This document shows, in pieces, positions 58,226-60,308 of a stretch of 60,308 nucleotides of DNA. The notes under the pieces are model-generated. The model saw only the letters and a program-made list of their open reading frames with translations. It was not told where the DNA came from and searched no databases. Every line of letters begins with the position of its first letter. The first letter of the stretch is position 1. The stretch is from Paulinella micropora. Its lineage: Eukaryota; Cercozoa; Imbricatea; Euglyphida. The stretch lies in NCBI GenBank assembly GCA_009731375.1, contig BJOX01000178.1, positions 656,839 to 717,146 on the forward strand. The letters run 5' to 3'. Position numbers and translations under genes: made by a program.

Positions 58226-59915
58226 ATTCACTACATTTTACTAGTCATTGAATATTAGACTGATATATTGAACTCACAAGTCACTAAGCCGCCCACAAGC
58301 CGGCGGCGGCGGGCCGGACGATATCGGACTAATGATGCCACGGTCACGGAATCACAAGCAGGTGAAAGTTACTCAGCTGCCTTGCTTTGAAGTTGATGAG
58401 TGCTCTAACGGTCACGGGACCATTATAGTATTAATAGAATCTACATATTAATATAAGTGACGCTTGGCAAATGATTAGGACCCGGCACTGTTTGCCAGCC
58501 TCCGTGAGCTAGTGCGGCTGTCAGTGAGTGACGCCAGGTGAAGTTCAGCCAGTTATTATCAGAGAAACTTGATTTATTGTCCTTTCACGGCCCGGGTCCG
58601 GAGTCCGAGTCGTCCTGCCGGGCCAGGGGGAGTGTCCGGCGCGGCTTATATTTTCATGTCACGTGCAACAGTTTATTGTTGCGCCGGGGGCCATTTTATT
58701 AATACAGCCACGGCCGTTCCAGGAGCGGCCTGGAGCCCGCGGCGGCGGCGGCGGCGGCGGCCGGCAGTGACTGAGAGGGCAAAGCTTTGTGAAAGACCCC
58801 CTGAGCCTCCGCCGCTGAGTCAGCGGTGGAAATCTTGCAATTTCGTCACAAGTTATTGATTTCAGGTGCAGCCGAGTGCGGGTTGACTCGGGATAGAATC
58901 CGGCCATTCATGTATTCACTTAGCCAAGTCTGGCAGCTGCTTCTGTGTGTTATTTTTCAAGTTCTCACTTTATTTTTTCCGTCTTAGTAGCTAGCCTGGT
59001 CACTGGTCTCAGGGGTGGAACTGTACCGTATAAAATAATTGCGCAAGACGGAGGCTTCTTTCCTTAATAAGCCCGGCCCGCTGAATACCATAGGAACAAA
59101 CTTTAATTAGTCACTAAACCTCAGACTATTTATACCACCGCAACAGTGTATCTGTTAATTTTTTTATAACTCACTACCGGTACTGCAGGCAGCAATATAA
59201 TTAAAACTGGTCAAAGTCTGTACTTAGTACTAGGGCTGCTACCTTGAAGGCTACTGCATCATCGTCGAGTATGGTAGATGGTACTGTAGATAGGGAGGAA
59301 GCGGTGAGAAGGGAGGGGTAGGTGTGTGTGTGTGGGGGGGGGAGTTTTTCAGACTTTGTCAATTGTGTCATCGTTGTTTGAAATGCAGTCAGATATGATG
59401 AACAGCCTTCATACGAGTACAAGACGTACATGTATATGTATATATTTGTACATGGATATATGTATATGTACATGAATGTGCGTATGTATACGAACATGTG
59501 TCTAAAAACTGTATTTATGTATATGTGTTTCTGTATATGTATACGCATGCGCATAGCAGCCACAGCTTGCCGGTGCAAACCTAGGTTGATACGCGAGGGA
59601 AAAGCTGGAGTGTGCCGAAGCCATGGTAGCATGTTCGCCTGGAGCAACTGGCTATGGCCTGTCCGCTCAGCTTAGCTCCCTCAGCCTAAGCGCGGGTACT
59701 TCTAAAGTATAATCAGCAAGAACTACAAGCGCTTCGTTCTCAGCTCTCGGCCAGTGTTGCTTGTCAAGGTTTGTGTAGCAGCTCGTTTGGAAGCTCTTAT
59801 CAAGGGCTTTCTAGCGAGCCATGATACGGGTCCTGAACGCAAAGATCGACTGAGCACGAAGCGTTTGAAGTCGGTTGTCCTTTCTACTGAAGAAACTAGG
59901 AAATTTGCCACTCAC
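58226..59915. other. Host flank, no gene recognised
   Basis: This includes a (CGG)n patch at 58739-58761, a purine/GT-rich patch at 59310-59345 and TATG-like repeats at 59425-59545. The open frames at 58569-58907 and 59201-59675 have no domains and no clear splice signals. Confidence 0.5.
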
Positions 59916-60182
59916 ACGATCTGTGCCTGGTGCTTGAAGTCTGCGGGGGAGATCTGGTCCGGGCGGTCTGGGGCGACCGGGCTAGATGGTTGATGCAGCA
60001 GAGAGGGGAAAAGGGGCCCGTCCACCTCCAGGGAAGGCGTTTGGTTCTTGCTGGGTGACGCGGGCTTGCTGGTGCCGTTGTTGTTGTAGTGCTTCTTCTG
60101 GTGGCGAAGGTACTCGGGCTTGTGCGTGAACTCGAAGTCGTGGTGCACCAGAGCACGCTCCACCATGGGCAGCAGCTCTAAC
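59916..60182 (-). CDS. Internal exon of an unrecognised host gene
   Basis: 267 bp with a good acceptor (ATTATTATTACAG|G) and donor (GT|GTGAGTGG). The single sensible frame is LELLPMVERALVHHDFEFTH..., changing to a Ser/Pro/Asn-rich linker. No stop inside, phase 1 in and 2 out. No family recognised. The acceptor tract belongs to a SINE tail. Confidence 0.6.
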
Positions 60183-60184
60183 CT

Positions 60185-60235
<51 letters not shown>

Positions 60236-60308
60236 GTGTTTCTCTGTCAATGGCTGATGCATTTCTGCACATGCGCCTCCATCGTCTCACCCGTGAGGGG
60301 AGCACGAA
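60183..60308 (-). mobile_element. SINE copy 2 (3' part; continues beyond the window)
   Basis: 60237-60308 matches 7477 to about 7550 (TTCTCTGTCAATGGCTGATG, CACATGCGCCTCCATCGTCT) in the same minus orientation, with an (ATT)n tail at about 60187-60236. The tRNA-like head would lie past the window end. Confidence 0.8.

Noticed and set aside
58739-58761. CGG triplet patch as a CpG-island promoter
   Set aside because: It is short and isolated, with no adjacent exon that can be supported.

Overview
This is eukaryotic nuclear DNA: GT-AG introns, long microsatellites, a tRNA-derived SINE, LTR retrotransposons and several DNA transposons. There is no operon structure and no bacterial signal. The species cannot be named from this sequence. 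Eight runs of N mark assembly gaps, mostly at microsatellite or homopolymer edges.

1-17.8 kb, host genes. Two divergent genes start from the 3.44-3.96 kb interval. The minus-strand gene (exons seen between 702 and 3443) is unrecognised and has a hydrophobic N-terminus. The plus-strand gene (3957-16813) encodes a PPPDE/DeSI-type (deSUMOylating isopeptidase-like) protein with a coiled-coil, acidic and His-rich tail. Its many short exons lie in introns made almost entirely of microsatellites, and several exons have partial tandem copies beside them.

17.86-58.23 kb, a nested transposon. Near-identical direct repeats at 17857-18488 and 57869-58225 are the LTRs of one minus-strand Ty3/gypsy element. 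Its gag is at 55.4-56.4 kb, while pol and a further ORF are at 19.6-27.83 kb. The two halves are separated by a 27.6 kb insertion (27832-55416). The insertion has CACT-type imperfect terminal inverted repeats and carries a Tnp2-like (CACTA/EnSpm) transposase next to its right end, so I interpret it as a giant CACTA-like element.

Inside the insertion I see: (i) eight arrays of a 19-20 bp palindromic unit (CCAG-CCA/TGG-CTGG-AAATATTT), under both termini and in introns, and nowhere else in the window; (ii) a spliced minus-strand gene running to the left end (28.7-37.8 kb); (iii) a spliced minus-strand gene with a SET-like region, a Cys cluster and a nuclear-localisation-like motif (38.3-40.3 kb); (iv) a spliced plus-strand gene with SAP-like and zinc-ribbon-like motifs (48.4-51.3 kb); (v) a small protein whose first residues copy the histone H3 tail (52.27-52.78 kb); (vi) the transposase (53.36-55.09 kb). 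Secondary insertions are a compact intronless GC-rich virus-like block (about 31.0-34.8 kb), two twin foldback elements (35.6-36.5 kb), a second retroelement (40.6-44.2 kb) and two more foldback elements (44.8-47.1 kb).

58.2-60.3 kb, host flank. It holds one well-supported minus-strand exon (59916-60182). Its splice acceptor is supplied by the tail of a second copy of the SINE seen at 7.5 kb.
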